From: Strigamia acuminata
Lineage: Eukaryota > Arthropoda > Chilopoda > Geophilomorpha > Linotaeniidae
Reading direction: 5' to 3'
Length of the DNA stretch: 64,000 nucleotides
Assembly (NCBI GenBank): GCA_949358305.1
Contig: OX442314.1
Location: 47,128,581-47,192,580 of the forward strand
Position 1 is the stretch's first letter. Each line of letters starts with the position of its first letter. The notes beneath the pieces are model-generated. The model was not told the DNA's origin. It saw only the letters and a list, made by a program, of their open reading frames with translations, and did not search any database. This document shows positions 44,124 to 54,142 of this stretch, one piece after another. A program made the position numbers and the translations under genes.

Positions 44124-44503
44124 TTCAATTTAGGAAAATGAAGTTTTGTTTGAGAGGTCTTTGTCTTTCTCTTTGGGGGAGAAGCAAAAACACGTCTCGT
44201 CGTGTTAAAAACAGTCGGAAACTGGGCCTATCGACGCTGAGAATTGTGGGTCTCGAACGCGTCTCGTATTTTGCGAGATCCGCCGTGCTGGCAATGACGC
44301 TACGGGGTCGACCGCGTGGTTTCGTTGTCACGTGGTCGCCCGCTACGTCATAACTTCTCGTCTGTTAGTGGTGACTGCGACAATTCGTTGCGAAGTTTGG
44401 ATTTAGCTAATTTTTCGCGCCTCAACATGTGCAGCAGCTCTCGTAAGTAAATCTTTTTATTTTACAAGGCCTCCGCTCCATGTTATCACATTTTCTTTTA
44501 TTT

Positions 44504-47500
44504 TTAGTTCTTCCCCACGACTTTGCCGTCCCGAATGAACGGATTATTGCTTCGTCGTGGTCGAAGGTTGATTTTCGACGTGCTCGTAGATCGTGACTCT
44601 ACTTGCTCGTTCATCTCCGATGTGTTGGCATTTTTCTCATTACTAATTTTTTTATTTTCCATTTCAGAAGTACTTTCTTCTGCTTCCTCCCTCTCCGAAA
44701 TTGCTTGCTCCGGCTGTGCTGGAGCCTCGTCGGCCGGAGATTCGGCGTCGAAGAATTCATCCTCGTCCTCCGCTATATTTTCAGCTTCATTTGTTTTTTG
44801 GAACGTGTCGACCACGGTGCCCCCTTGGCCGCTGTGTGTCTGACCTTCCAGCCAGATTTCTTGGGGAAACTCTGGCAGATATGGCCTTAAATCTCGGCCA
44901 TGTATCGACTGAAAATTTTTGTTGTCCTCTAAGCGGCGTAGTTGGTATGCGTTGCCGCCGTGTTCGGCCACAATTACATAGGGACCGTCCCTCTTGTCGG
45001 CTAAACCTGCGGCGATGCCCCTCGCTGCATTGGACAACGTGTGTGCCTCCTTCCACACTAGATCATTCACTTTAAAGTTCGCGAAAGCGAGATCGCCTTC
45101 TTTATCTGCGATTCTTTCTCTCATGTTGAAAATATGCGCCATCATATGCTGGTATGTGTCGGATATAGTCTGTTCCAACCGGCACACGTACTCGTGTGGG
45201 CTCGATGGGTCTAATACGTTAACAGCTTCGGCAACGCGTGGGTCCCATGGCATCCTTAATTCGCGGGCGAAGTTGAGGTACGCCGGTGAGAATTCGCGTG
45301 TTCTTGACACGGTTGAGCGAATGCTGAAAGCGATTTCTCGCAGGTATTCGTCCCATCGATTGTGAATATCGGTGAATACTGTCAGCGCATATTTTATGTC
45401 TTTATTTAATCTCTCGACTGGGTTTGTCTGAGGATTATACGTGGAGGTGTTTGATGCATCCATTTTAAATTTTCTACAGAAGTCCTTATATATTCTCGAT
45501 CGGAATTGGGGGCCGTTATCCGAAATGAGTTTTCTGGGAAACCCAAATCGCATTGCCACGTCGTAAAGGCACTCGACTATGTTTTCAGCCGAGGGCTTCG
45601 CGAGGGCGTACAGCTCCGGCCATCGGGTGGCCACGTCCATAATTACGAGAATATACATGTTCTTGTTTCCCGTTGTGGGCTTGGGGCCCATCAAGTCTAT
45701 GCTTAAGCAGTCAAACGGTGCGTAGGGTCCGAGAGACATGGCGTTTCTGGCCACTTTATCTCGCGGTCTGCACGCTTGGCACCGGGGGCAGTGTCGGATA
45801 AATTTCGTTATCTTTTGCCGCGCGCCCGGCCAGAAGAAAAGTTGTTTTACTCGATAAAGGGTCCTCGCCACGCCAGAATGGCTGGCGAGCGGGTGTCCGT
45901 GCATCAGCCACAACAGTCGGGTGTGCAGCGATGCCGGCACGACCACTTTAACCGAGTTTCCCGCTCCGCTGAGGTCATCTTGAAACGTCGGGTGGTATTT
46001 TACCAGGAGTTCATCATCTATGAGGTAGCTTGTTGCTTCTTTGACGAACTGTTTCCGGCGGTGTGGGTTTGTCATCCCTTCCGGAAATTCGCCGTTCAGC
46101 AAATATTGCGTTATAATTTGACATTTTGTGTCTGCTGCCTGGTGTTCGACGAACTCACGTCTCGTGGGTGGAGCGTATTGTGTTTTTTCTTCAATTTTTG
46201 CTGTGAAGGCGCGTAGTAGTGTTTTGTGGGTTTCTCCGGGGGGCGGAGATTGAATTTCGGATGTTGAATTGTTTGTCCCAGCTGGCTGGTATGTTCGAGT
46301 CCAAAAACCACAAAACGTTCTATCTTCAGGCTCCATCACTGGTAGCTCGTTCGCCTTTCGCAAACGCCATATTCTCCGTGGAGTCGGGCAGTACAAGAGG
46401 TGGGTGTCGTCCTCGCCGTCGTCGTCTGGTCCCTGGGGGTCAGAGGCTGGGGCTCTCGAGAGGGCGTCGGCCACATGATTGTACTTCCCGGGGCGGTACG
46501 TAATTGTTATATCGCACGCCATTAACTCCAGTTGCCATCGTGCGAGTCGGCCGGAGGGTTCCTTGAGCTTCATCAACCAGCTTAGTGCCTGGTGATCTGT
46601 CTGAACCTCGAAGTTCGTGTACTCCAGATAGTCGCGAAATTTCCGAACTGCCCAAATTACGGCTAGGCATTCTAGTTCCGTTGCCGTATAATTTTTCTCC
46701 GCGCCCTGTATTTTTCTGCTTATAAACATACAGGGTACTTCTTGCGAGATTCCGTTGTACACGTGGGTCTGCAGAAGGGCTGCACCCAGTCCGATTTTAC
46801 TCGCGTCGGTGTGCAACACGAACGGTCGGTTTAGGTCCGGCAATGGCATCTTTTCGACGTCAGCCAGCATTTGCTTGATAGTGCTAAATGCGGCCTCGCA
46901 CTGGACCGTCCACTCAAACTCTTTATCCGTTCGTAAGAGATCCGTTATAGGCGCGGCCACTTCAGCCAGACCAGAGAGTAGTCGGCCGAAGAAATTGACC
47001 ATGCCCATGAATCTCTGGACACCTTTTATATCTTCGGGGGCGGGGAATCCGTTTATTGCTTTGACTTTTTCGGGGTCAATCGCGATTCCCTCGACTCCTA
47101 TTCGATATCCTAGGAAGGCAAGCTCTTTCCTGCAAAACTTGCTCTTCCCTGGATGGATGTGGAGTCCTGCCTTGGCTAGGCGAGAGACCACTCTATCGAT
47201 GTGGTCTATATGTTCTTCGAATGTGTCCGACGTTATTATGATGTCGTCGAGATACGCCCACACGAAGTCGTGCAGCATATCTCCCAACACGCTTTCGATC
47301 AGTTTCTGGAACGTGCTCGGGGCGTTTACAAGCCCGAACGGCATCACGTTGAACATTAGTCTTCCTATCGGGGAGTAGAAAGCCGTTTTCAGTTTGTCTT
47401 CGGGTTTTAGCTCCACTTGCCAATACCCCTTTGACAGGTCCATGGTGGTTACCCACTTGAACGGGCTCAGTTCCCGGAGGATCGAGTCTATAGACGGCAT

Positions 47501-48640
47501 CTGAATCGGGTCTATAACCGTTATCGCGTTCAGGGGGCGATAATCAATGCATAGTCGAGGTTCCGAGCCTGGACGCATCACCAGGACGATCCGCATGGCG
47601 TATTCGCCCAGGGCTTGCGTTACTATGCCCTTGTCGAGCATGTCTTGGCACATTTGCGTCACGATGTCTCTTTTCTGGGGGTTCATCCCCTTGTAAGGCA
47701 CTCGAATCGGCTTGTCTGTGGTTAAGACTATTTCGTGTGTTGCTTCCGTCGTTCGACCAGGTGTCTTGGTCAGAATTCTTTCATGCTTTCGAAGCACTCG
47801 CCTTAGTAGCGATGCCTCGTTAACACGCAGTGCTGCCTCCCCGACCAGGGTGTCCACGACGTTACTCCTCTGTAATTCCAGAGTGAAGGCTGCGAAATCG
47901 TAATCTTGGACGAATTTTCGCAATCCTCTTCCGTATTCCTCTTTGTCCTTGGCTTCGTCCAGTAATTTTCGGGGAACTACGGGGACTGACCGTTCTCCCT
48001 CGGGACTTATCCAGTTCCATGAACGGGTTATCGGGTTTGGCTGAATTTTCAGTTTCGCCATGATGTCCATCCCTAGGAGGAATACTTTGTCGTGGGATGG
48101 CAAGACTATGAAGGGGTGGGACAGGTTCCCCCCCGTCCAGTCGATCATGATGCGAACTACGCCCTTCGGCTTGACGTAGCCGTTGGCGGTGAGCAATTCT
48201 ACGTTCGCGTTCACTTGTGCCACCTTCTTTCCAATATCCAAGTCTTTTACTATATCTTCGGATATGAATGAACGATCCGCTCCTGAATCCAGTAGACCGA
48301 ACAATTTTTGGTTTTCTATCTCCACTGGCAGCGTACACAGAGTTTCGCAATGTGCTTTCGTGACATTGCAGTGAAATACGCGTAATGTCTGGGGCTCAAC
48401 CTCCAGATTGAACGGAAGGTCCGTCCAATCCATGTCGACCTCCGGTTTCGTTCTCACTTGCATACTCGTTAACGTCACTTTTTCCTCCTTCTTCGGAACG
48501 ATCTGTATGCGGTCTTTGATCTGTGCCTCTGCCAAGGCATGACCTGCGGGTCCAGTGTGATATTTCTTCTTTTTAATTTCCGCGGCTGGCGCAGACGAAG
48601 CTGAATTTATTTCGGCGACGCCTGCGCTTGGAAGTTTTTT
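44504..48640 (-). CDS. pol: pol of the complete Ty3 element: PR-RT-RNase H-IN
   Basis: The frame is entered by -1 shift at 48,640 and is 1,378 residues counted from there. The protease motif DSGA is at 118-121, and RT has LCIDYRPLN and YLDD at 463-466. RNase H has HTDAS (Asp about 612). The integrase zinc finger is H916-x4-H921-x29-C951-x2-C954, and the catalytic triad is D982, D1041, E1076 with the classic 35-residue D-to-E spacing. A GPY motif at 1219-1221 marks the integrase C-terminus, and the tail is acidic. No chromodomain is seen. The enzyme copies RNA to DNA in the particle and inserts it. All catalytic residues are present and no frame is broken. Confidence 0.96.
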   Translation of the reverse strand, partial: KKLPSAGVAEINSASSAPAAEIKKKKYHTGPAGHALAEAQIKDRIQIVPKKEEKVTLTSMQVRTKPEVDMDWTDLPFNLEVEPQTLRVFHCNVTKAHCETLCTLPVEIENQKLFGLLDSGADRSFISEDIVKDLDIGKKVAQVNANVELLTANGYVKPKGVVRIMIDWTGGNLSHPFIVLPSHDKVFLLGMDIMAKLKIQPNPITRSWNWISPEGERSVPVVPRKLLDEAKDKEEYGRGLRKFVQDYDFAAFTLELQRSNVVDTLVGEAALRVNEASLLRRVLRKHERILTKTPGRTTEATHEIVLTTDKPIRVPYKGMNPQKRDIVTQMCQDMLDKGIVTQALGEYAMRIVLVMRPGSEPRLCIDYRPLNAITVIDPIQMPSIDSILRELSPFKWVTTMDLSKGYWQVELKPEDKLKTAFYSPIGRLMFNVMPFGLVNAPSTFQKLIESVLGDMLHDFVWAYLDDIIITSDTFEEHIDHIDRVVSRLAKAGLHIHPGKSKFCRKELAFLGYRIGVEGIAIDPEKVKAINGFPAPEDIKGVQRFMGMVNFFGRLLSGLAEVAAPITDLLRTDKEFEWTVQCEAAFSTIKQMLADVEKMPLPDLNRPFVLHTDASKIGLGAALLQTHVYNGISQEVPCMFISRKIQGAEKNYTATELECLAVIWAVRKFRDYLEYTNFEVQTDHQALSWLMKLKEPSGRLARWQLELMACDITITYRPGKYNHVADALSRAPASDPQGPDDDGEDDTHLLYCPTPRRIWRLRKANELPVMEPEDRTFCGFWTRTYQPAGTNNSTSEIQSPPPGETHKTLLRAFTAKIEEKTQYAPPTRREFVEHQAADTKCQIITQYLLNGEFPEGMTNPHRRKQFVKEATSYLIDDELLVKYHPTFQDDLSGAGNSVKVVVPASLHTRLLWLMHGHPLASHSGVARTLYRVKQLFFWPGARQKITKFIRHCPRCQACRPRDKVARNAMSLGPYAPFDCLSIDLMGPKPTTGNKNMYILVIMDVATRWPELYALAKPSAENIVECLYDVAMRFGFPRKLISDNGPQFRSRIYKDFCRKFKMDASNTSTYNPQTNPVERLNKDIKYALTVFTDIHNRWDEYLREIAFSIRSTVSRTREFSPAYLNFARELRMPWDPRVAEAVNVLDPSSPHEYVCRLEQTISDTYQHMMAHIFNMRERIADKEGDLAFANFKVNDLVWKEAHTLSNAARGIAAGLADKRDGPYVIVAEHGGNAYQLRRLEDNKNFQSIHGRDLRPYLPEFPQEIWLEGQTHSGQGGTVVDTFQKTNEAENIAEDEDEFFDAESPADEAPAQPEQAISEREEAEESTSEMENKKISNEKNANTSEMNEQVESRSTSTSKINLRPRRSNNPFIRDGKVVGKN
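48589..48640 (-). promoter_or_regulatory. -1 ribosomal frameshift signal
   Basis: The slippery heptamer A AAA AAC lies at 48,640-48,634 in the gag frame. It is followed by a 6-nt spacer (48,633-48,628) and a stem of GCGCAGGCG (48,627-48,619) with CGTCTGCGC (48,597-48,589), closing a 21-nt loop holding the gag stop. Pol is open in the -1 frame from the heptamer onward. Confidence 0.9.
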
Positions 48641-51600
48641 GCCAGATCAGTTCTTAACTCCATCATCATTTTCATCATGGTTTGCATGATGTCCTTTTCT
48701 TTGACGGTTTTCTCACATTTATCTGAGTAGTGGCCGTATTCTCCACAGCTGTAACATTTGATGTTACTTTTATCCCCTGTGGGAGTGAATCCCGGTTTTT
48801 TCGGGACGAAGGGCGTCGGGAATCGTCTTTTTCCTCCCAATGCTCCTCTCGCTTTTGTTGCTTGCACGTGTGCTCTGAATTGTGTGATTGCCAAGGCCCG
48901 GTGTGCATGGTGCAAATAGGGACCTTGATCGTCGCATCCCGTCGATAAGTTTTCGAGGTGCTCATTTAGGGCTTCCTCGTCGCTCGATGCTGGCTCCTCT
49001 TCTTTAGCCGTGGCGAGAGGTGTTGTCTCTTCGACTTTCTCCATCTGGGTGGAGTCCGTCGAGGTCACCTGCATCGCCGTCGCTGCCGGTGCTTTCTTTG
49101 GGGCAGCTATCGGGTTGGCTGGAAGAATACTGCCTGCTTTAGGCGTCAGCATTCGTCCGAAGGATGCTTCGGTAAGACTCATTATGCCGCTCAAATATTC
49201 ACTTGGCCTCATTAATTTTTCTGAGGTCTTGTGGCGTTCGGCGCTCGTCTGCAACCGCTTCTCGTGCGCGTCAGCTTCTTCCGGGGGCAGAGTGGCGTAA
49301 TACCGCTGTTCTATTTCTAACGTGTTTGTTAGAAGATAGTTACTGACATCTTGGTAATCGCCAGTGCGGGGTGCACGCATGTCTAGCAGAATTCTTTGCG
49401 AGTGGGCCGATAATCCTCCGTAAAAGATCATCGTAAAACCAGCGGGGTTTATTTCGTACGGCGCTCTTGCAAACAGGAGTTTCGCTCGGGCGTCGTAGTC
49501 GGCTAATGTTTCTCCTGGGGCTTGTCGTAGACCCCGTAATTTGTTACTGATCTCGTCTGGAGTCTCGCCGTATCGGAGATCGAAACGGACGAGAAAATCG
49601 TCCCAGGTTGGGTTTTTCAGTCCCTGGTACCATTCTCGAGCTGACCCCGTAGTTAGCTCCACTAGCCCGTGGGTTAGCATGTCGGCGACGGTGGCTTTTG
49701 TCGCTTTCTTGATACGCATTACTTCGTCCAGGAAGCGGTCTCCGGCCTTCCACGAACCGTCAAATCGCGTTTGAATATAGTGTTGCCAGCGGATGTTACC
49801 CGTGGCTTCACTGCTTGGTTCGTTTCGTACGCCATATTTGCGCTTAACCCTCTCTCCAGCGCGATTATGTTCGTCGCCTGGATGGCCTAGATCGATTCCT
49901 TCTCTTCTGAAAGAGTTCAGCAGGGCTCGGCCTAGCTCAGACATCGTGTAATGTCGGCCAGATGAGTCCTGAAAGTTCCCTTCCTCTGAACGAGGGTTGG
50001 AGCTCCGGGAAGAGCGGTCTGAAGCATTCGGCCGGTTCGACCGGTGCCCATCGCTGCCTTCTTGACTCCTTCCTGTAGACGGTCGACTCGGATGGTCGTC
50101 GTCCGACGAATCGGAGGGCTCGGAGGGATCTCCTTGGGGGTGAAACCTCGGCCCTCTCGGTGGGGTCTCTCCGCCAGCCTTCTTCTGTTTCGAGCCTTCG
50201 GATGGCGGCGGCTCCCCTCCGTCGTTGTTCTCGCAAAAAGAATGCCATCTGTTTTCCTCGCTCTCGGGGCGTTCCCGATTTTTATTTGCGTTTTTCTTTT
50301 CGAGTAACGCGTCGATGGCTGCTCCCGTCTCGGATCTTTTTGAGGGGTGACGGTCCTTTGTTTTTGGGACCGATCCGTCTCTCTTTTGAGATTTCCCCCT
50401 TTTTGCCGTTTTTGCCGGCTTTGCTGCATCTTCTCCTGTGTCGGTATCAGAGCCGCTTGGGGGTTCTGACTTCCGTTTCGGGTTTTCTTCCCTTTTCTTC
50501 CTGCCCGAGACACCTTGTTCGTACTCTTTTTGGAACTTTTCTGTTTCTTTCTCCCAGTTTTCGGCTTCCCATCTTTTTTGCTCATCTATTATGGCTTGTT
50601 TCTTTGCTTTGTACTCTTCGGTCCATCTGACTCGGTCCCATTCCTCTTTCTCTTTCAGGAACTGTTCCTTTTCTTTTCTGGCTTCCTCTTCTCTCAACCT
50701 CTCGCGATGTTGTTCTTCCCATTTTTGGTGTTGTAAAATGGCTTCTTCTCGCAACATTTGTAGCTTTTCTGCTTTTCTTTGAGCTACGAGCGCTTGAAAT
50801 TGGTCCTCGTACTCTTGAGCTTCTCGATGTCGCCCTTCCACCGTGGCGTTCCATTCTTTTCGAATTTTAGCTTCTCGTTCCTCCCTCATTTTTTGGACCA
50901 GTTTTTCTGTTCTCTCGGTGGTTCTTCTTTCGCGTTGCTCCCTTTCTTCCTCTTCCTTCCAGAGTTCTCGCCGCTCTGCGCTCAGTCTTCGTTGGCGATT
51001 AGTCGCTTCTTGTCTGGCTTCTTCGCGGGCCTTCTCTCTGGATTGGTGAAGTGCCCGGTTGGGGTCTGGCGCGAAACCTCCGGTGTCACTGGGCGTTACC
51101 TGGGGCATGGGCGTCTCCGCTGCTGGTCTTGCGACCGGCGTCGGGGCTTGTGCCGCGCAGATAGCGTCAGTGAGTAGAGTAATCGATTCCCAGACTGACG
51201 TTCCTACTGGAATGTCTATCATCGCTTTCAGTTGGGCAGCTTGCCGTGTCAACCGAATTAGGTGAGATACCTCGAAGGAAACAACCGCAGGACTCGCCGT
51301 AACTCGGGGGGTTATCGGGGTCCCGCCGTCGTTTTTTCGTGGGGTTTGCTCCACGGACGTCTGAGCCGTGGGTGGCGATGGGTTCGTGCCGACCGTGACC
51401 GTTATTTTCGGAGCTTCATTCGTCTCCTCGGTCATCAATATCGATACTCGTCCTGGCGATACGTCGCGAATTTCTTCTCGATTTTCTATGGCTTCCGGAT
51501 CGGTATCCTCGAAGGGTTGCATATTCAAGGGAACCCGCTCTCGCTCTGGCCCGTCTAGGGCCGCGAGCGATGCAGCTTGCTCCTCTTTCTGCGCCTTCGC

Positions 51601-51747
51601 TCTCCTTTTATTCGCTCGGGCTTTCGCCTTTGCGGACATTTCAGGGACGGGACCATCCGATCTCAGGTGGTAGTCGGAGGTCCTTTTTCCCTTCTCGGGC
51701 ATTCTCTGCTCGGTTTCAGACGTGGATTGCTCGTCTTTGTCTGACAT
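48607..51747 (-). CDS. gag: gag of the complete Ty3 element
   Basis: 1,046 residues from the ATG at 51,747, about 75 bp inside the primer site. A long N-terminal extension includes a Glu/Arg/Lys-rich coiled-coil stretch (roughly residues 230-430) not typical of small Ty3 gags. Then come an Arg/Ser/Asp-rich linker, a retrotransposon gag domain (around EWYQGLKNPTWDDFLVRF) and a zinc knuckle CYSCGEYGHYSDKC at residues 998-1011. Gag assembles particles and packages RNA. The last 11 codons overlap pol. It is related along its C-terminal half to the gag at 6,616-9,699, while the N-terminal parts are far more diverged. Confidence 0.93.
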   Translation of the reverse strand: MSDKDEQSTSETEQRMPEKGKRTSDYHLRSDGPVPEMSAKAKARANKRRAKAQKEEQAASLAALDGPERERVPLNMQPFEDTDPEAIENREEIRDVSPGRVSILMTEETNEAPKITVTVGTNPSPPTAQTSVEQTPRKNDGGTPITPRVTASPAVVSFEVSHLIRLTRQAAQLKAMIDIPVGTSVWESITLLTDAICAAQAPTPVARPAAETPMPQVTPSDTGGFAPDPNRALHQSREKAREEARQEATNRQRRLSAERRELWKEEEEREQRERRTTERTEKLVQKMREEREAKIRKEWNATVEGRHREAQEYEDQFQALVAQRKAEKLQMLREEAILQHQKWEEQHRERLREEEARKEKEQFLKEKEEWDRVRWTEEYKAKKQAIIDEQKRWEAENWEKETEKFQKEYEQGVSGRKKREENPKRKSEPPSGSDTDTGEDAAKPAKTAKRGKSQKRDGSVPKTKDRHPSKRSETGAAIDALLEKKNANKNRERPESEENRWHSFCENNDGGEPPPSEGSKQKKAGGETPPRGPRFHPQGDPSEPSDSSDDDHPSRPSTGRSQEGSDGHRSNRPNASDRSSRSSNPRSEEGNFQDSSGRHYTMSELGRALLNSFRREGIDLGHPGDEHNRAGERVKRKYGVRNEPSSEATGNIRWQHYIQTRFDGSWKAGDRFLDEVMRIKKATKATVADMLTHGLVELTTGSAREWYQGLKNPTWDDFLVRFDLRYGETPDEISNKLRGLRQAPGETLADYDARAKLLFARAPYEINPAGFTMIFYGGLSAHSQRILLDMRAPRTGDYQDVSNYLLTNTLEIEQRYYATLPPEEADAHEKRLQTSAERHKTSEKLMRPSEYLSGIMSLTEASFGRMLTPKAGSILPANPIAAPKKAPAATAMQVTSTDSTQMEKVEETTPLATAKEEEPASSDEEALNEHLENLSTGCDDQGPYLHHAHRALAITQFRAHVQATKARGALGGKRRFPTPFVPKKPGFTPTGDKSNIKCYSCGEYGHYSDKCEKTVKEKDIMQTMMKMMMELRTDLAKNFQAQASPK

Positions 51748-51821
51748 TTTCTTTCGGTAATTCTACGATTTGGGTTATCTTATTGAGAGATCACAAGTTC
51801 AGATTTGAGATTTATTTCTAA

Positions 51822-51839
51822 ATCCCGGACGGGCCCCCA
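51822..51839 (-). other. Primer-binding site, proline tRNA type
   Basis: The sense strand reads TGGGGGCCCGTCCGGGAT two bases after the 5' LTR. It differs at one position from the proline-tRNA site used by murine leukaemia virus. Confidence 0.85.
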
Positions 51840-51841
51840 CG

Positions 51842-52661
51842 TGTCGCGTCCTACTTGGTATAGGTTTAAATAGCGCTAACGTGTAATACTTTACCTGTGA
51901 TCAATTATGTAAATACCCAAATGAATACCAAATGTATGTAAATAAACAGGTAATTTATTCACCAGGCTTTATGCCTTTAAAATACACTCAGTAATAATTC
52001 TAGAGTCGACGTGGTCAGCGTCGAACAAAGGATTTCTCAAGATGGCGTCGTCGATTCCGCGTGGTCGGCGGAACAAAGGCGGCGTCTCGAGTTGTCGTCA
52101 ATTCGTCACGGATTCGTCTTCACGGACGCGGTGGAATGCTCTTTCGAGTCTTCTATCCGTGCCTGTTGTCTAGGGTTTGTTTAGCGTCGCAGAGGCCTCG
52201 TCTAGGAACTTTGGGGTTCCCTACAAAGCACTCGGACACTTACTTCGGCGAATAATCGTCTGGGCGATTATTCTGGGTGATTTCACAAGGGCTATTCTCG
52301 TGCTTTCGCAGGAATAGCTCGCAAGTGACTTCGTGAGAGTTACAGTTTGCACTTTACTCAGCGATCCTCGATCAATCCTAACTTGTAGTTGAAGTTGGCC
52401 TGACGGTGAGGTAGTTGCTGTGTTCTTGGTGTCGTTTGTGTAAGTTCTGACTTTAGGCGGGAAACACAGCCTTTTATGCAGTGGGGTGAAGGGCCGGCGA
52501 TCAACCAATGGGGGCTGACCATCAGCCGCTTCCTCCCCCTCGGGGCACACACCTGCCATGGGGAGGTGGAGCCAACTCGGGGGGGAACGACTCTTCAATC
52601 ACAGTGACTCAGAGGACAAGCATCCGCCCTGGGGGGACACTTATCCAACTGGGTCACCACA
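51842..52661 (-). repeat. 5' LTR of the complete Ty3 element
   Basis: 820 bp, apparently identical to the LTR at 39,795-40,614. The TATA-like ATAAAAGG is at 52,477-52,470 on the minus strand, upstream of the expected transcription start. Confidence 0.95.
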
Positions 52662-52665
52662 ACAG

Positions 52666-53332
52666 GTGTATAAAAACCTGTCACAGGTATACAGAGTATA
52701 AGAACATTCCCCAATTCAAAACTCAACGTTGTGTCCAAATTTCAAAGCAATCGGTCAAGAACTTTCGGAGTGCATACATAACGAACAGAAAACACAGTTA
52801 CATTTTTATTTATATAGAGATGTGCTCAAACTAATTGATTTAGACATATGTTTATGGCATTATTGGCACTTGATCATTAATAAAAACAAAAGTATTAAAT
52901 TTTGTCACTAAATAATGAAATAATGAATTCACTCAAGTGGATTCATTGAAACAGAAGAAACGCCTAGAACTGGAGCTAAATCACCAGGAATCAATAAAAA
53001 TCAAAGCAATTCACGGAAAATCAAAGCAATTCACGGAAAATCTAAGCAATTCATGGAAAATCAAAGCAATTCATGGAAAACCAAAGCAATTCATGGAAAA
53101 CCAAAGCAATTCATGGAAAATCAAAGCAATTCATAGAAAATCAAAGCAATTTAACAGAAATTTCTTTCAAGTTACAATCTAAAATAATGAAAATAAAGAC
53201 AGAAAAGAAATAAATAAATAAATAAATAATATTATCTTCTAACATCTAGAACTTGAAAATATTAATTTCGTCTATTTTAAAAAAACACTTACTTAAAAAT
53301 AATAAATCGAATAAAATGATCGTTGTCGTTGT
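52666..53332. other. AT-rich spacer
   Basis: No gene is supported apart from the minisatellite listed separately. Confidence 0.5.
52995..53155. repeat. 20-bp minisatellite
   Basis: About eight copies of AAAATCAAAGCAATTCATGG. The plus frame through it is a repeat artefact. Confidence 0.9.
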
Positions 53333-53590
53333 CTATTTGTGCATTCTTTTCAGGTGACTTTTGGTGCCACAAATTCGTTTACAAGAGAAGCTACACAGGT
53401 GACATTTAATTGGCGTTTCTTCAGAATGGACTACCAAATGGCATTTTAATTTTCGTTCACTCCGACATGAATAAGCGCACAAATTACACTTGAACATTTT
53501 TTCTCCCGTGTGAATTGTGACATGTGCTTTTAAAGAAGGTTGACTTGCGCTTGAAAAAGAACATAGATGGCACTTGAATGGGAGGCGGCT
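53333..53590 (-). pseudogene. Three-finger C-terminal fragment of a C2H2 zinc-finger gene
   Basis: A minus-strand frame reads PFKCHLCSFS, then HTGEK linkers and two more fingers (CNLCAYSC, CHLCSFSC), ending MHK and a stop at 53,333. The finger style (Y/F-S-C) matches the gene at 32,367-33,422. Upstream of 53,590 the finger pattern is replaced by GC-rich unrelated sequence. This is either the last exon of a split gene or a truncated remnant. Confidence 0.65.
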
Positions 53591-53756
53591 TTGGCTTCCG
53601 CCATGGCCAGCTTCCTCGCCCCACCCAGCAGCCCAACCCGCTGGAGGTCGAGTAGTGGCGGAAGCACGATCCTTTTCCTTACGTCTGCCTGAAGCTGGTC
53701 GTGGTACGCCGCGCCAGGTGTAGGGTCTTTATATGCTGTGACGATTAACTAAGTAT
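53591..53756. other. GC-rich unexplained segment
   Basis: A short GC-rich block (about 53,580-53,720) sits between the zinc-finger fragment and an LTR. One minus frame stays open through it but suggests no family. Confidence 0.35.
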
Positions 53757-53938
53757 TGTGGTGACCCTGATTTTATAGCGCCTAAAATCATCGGCACCAC
53801 TTAAATAATTATTTATTTAATTGTTTAATGTGGCACACGCCAAAAGTGTGACTTGGGAGCGGAAATCCCCCAGGCACACTTTACCCTCTTTTGGGCCAAA
53901 ACATTACATCAGAGTGATGATGATGATGTAATACATCC

Positions 53939-54124
53939 TGTGAGATGTGTTATAATACAGTCAGAATTGGTTAAATATTAGTTGCGACATTAGAGCGCAG
54001 TGTCTTTTGTTTGTTGCGTTACCTAAGTGATCAGACATTCTGTCGTCTGCTTGTAATGGTTTACACGGTTTGATTAAACTGTTCAATTACTAAATACGAA
54101 TGCAAGATCCAAATATATTTAACA
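53939..54124 (+). repeat. 5' LTR of the copia element
   Basis: 186 bp, TGTGAGATG to TTTAACA. It lacks a 13-bp TA-rich insertion found in the 3' LTR and differs at a few bases. Confidence 0.9.
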
Positions 54125-54126
54125 AG

Positions 54127-54142
54127 TGGTAGCAGAGGATGG
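54127..54142 (+). other. Primer-binding site, initiator methionine tRNA
   Basis: TGGTAGCAGAGGATGG is the complement of the 3' end of animal initiator tRNA-Met, two bases after the LTR. Confidence 0.85.

Larger units (their letters stand above)
39795..52661 (-). mobile_element. Complete 12.9-kb Ty3-type LTR retroelement with third gene
   Basis: Two 820-bp LTRs offset by 12,047 bp bound the element. The 4-bp flanks 39,791-39,794 and 52,662-52,665 are both ACAG. On the minus strand the order is LTR, primer site, gag, frameshift, pol, spliced third gene, purine tract, LTR. Domain order PR-RT-RNaseH-IN is that of Ty3/Metaviridae. At 12.9 kb it is at the large end for the group, mainly from the long gag and the third gene. 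All genes are open, so it may be active. Confidence 0.95.
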
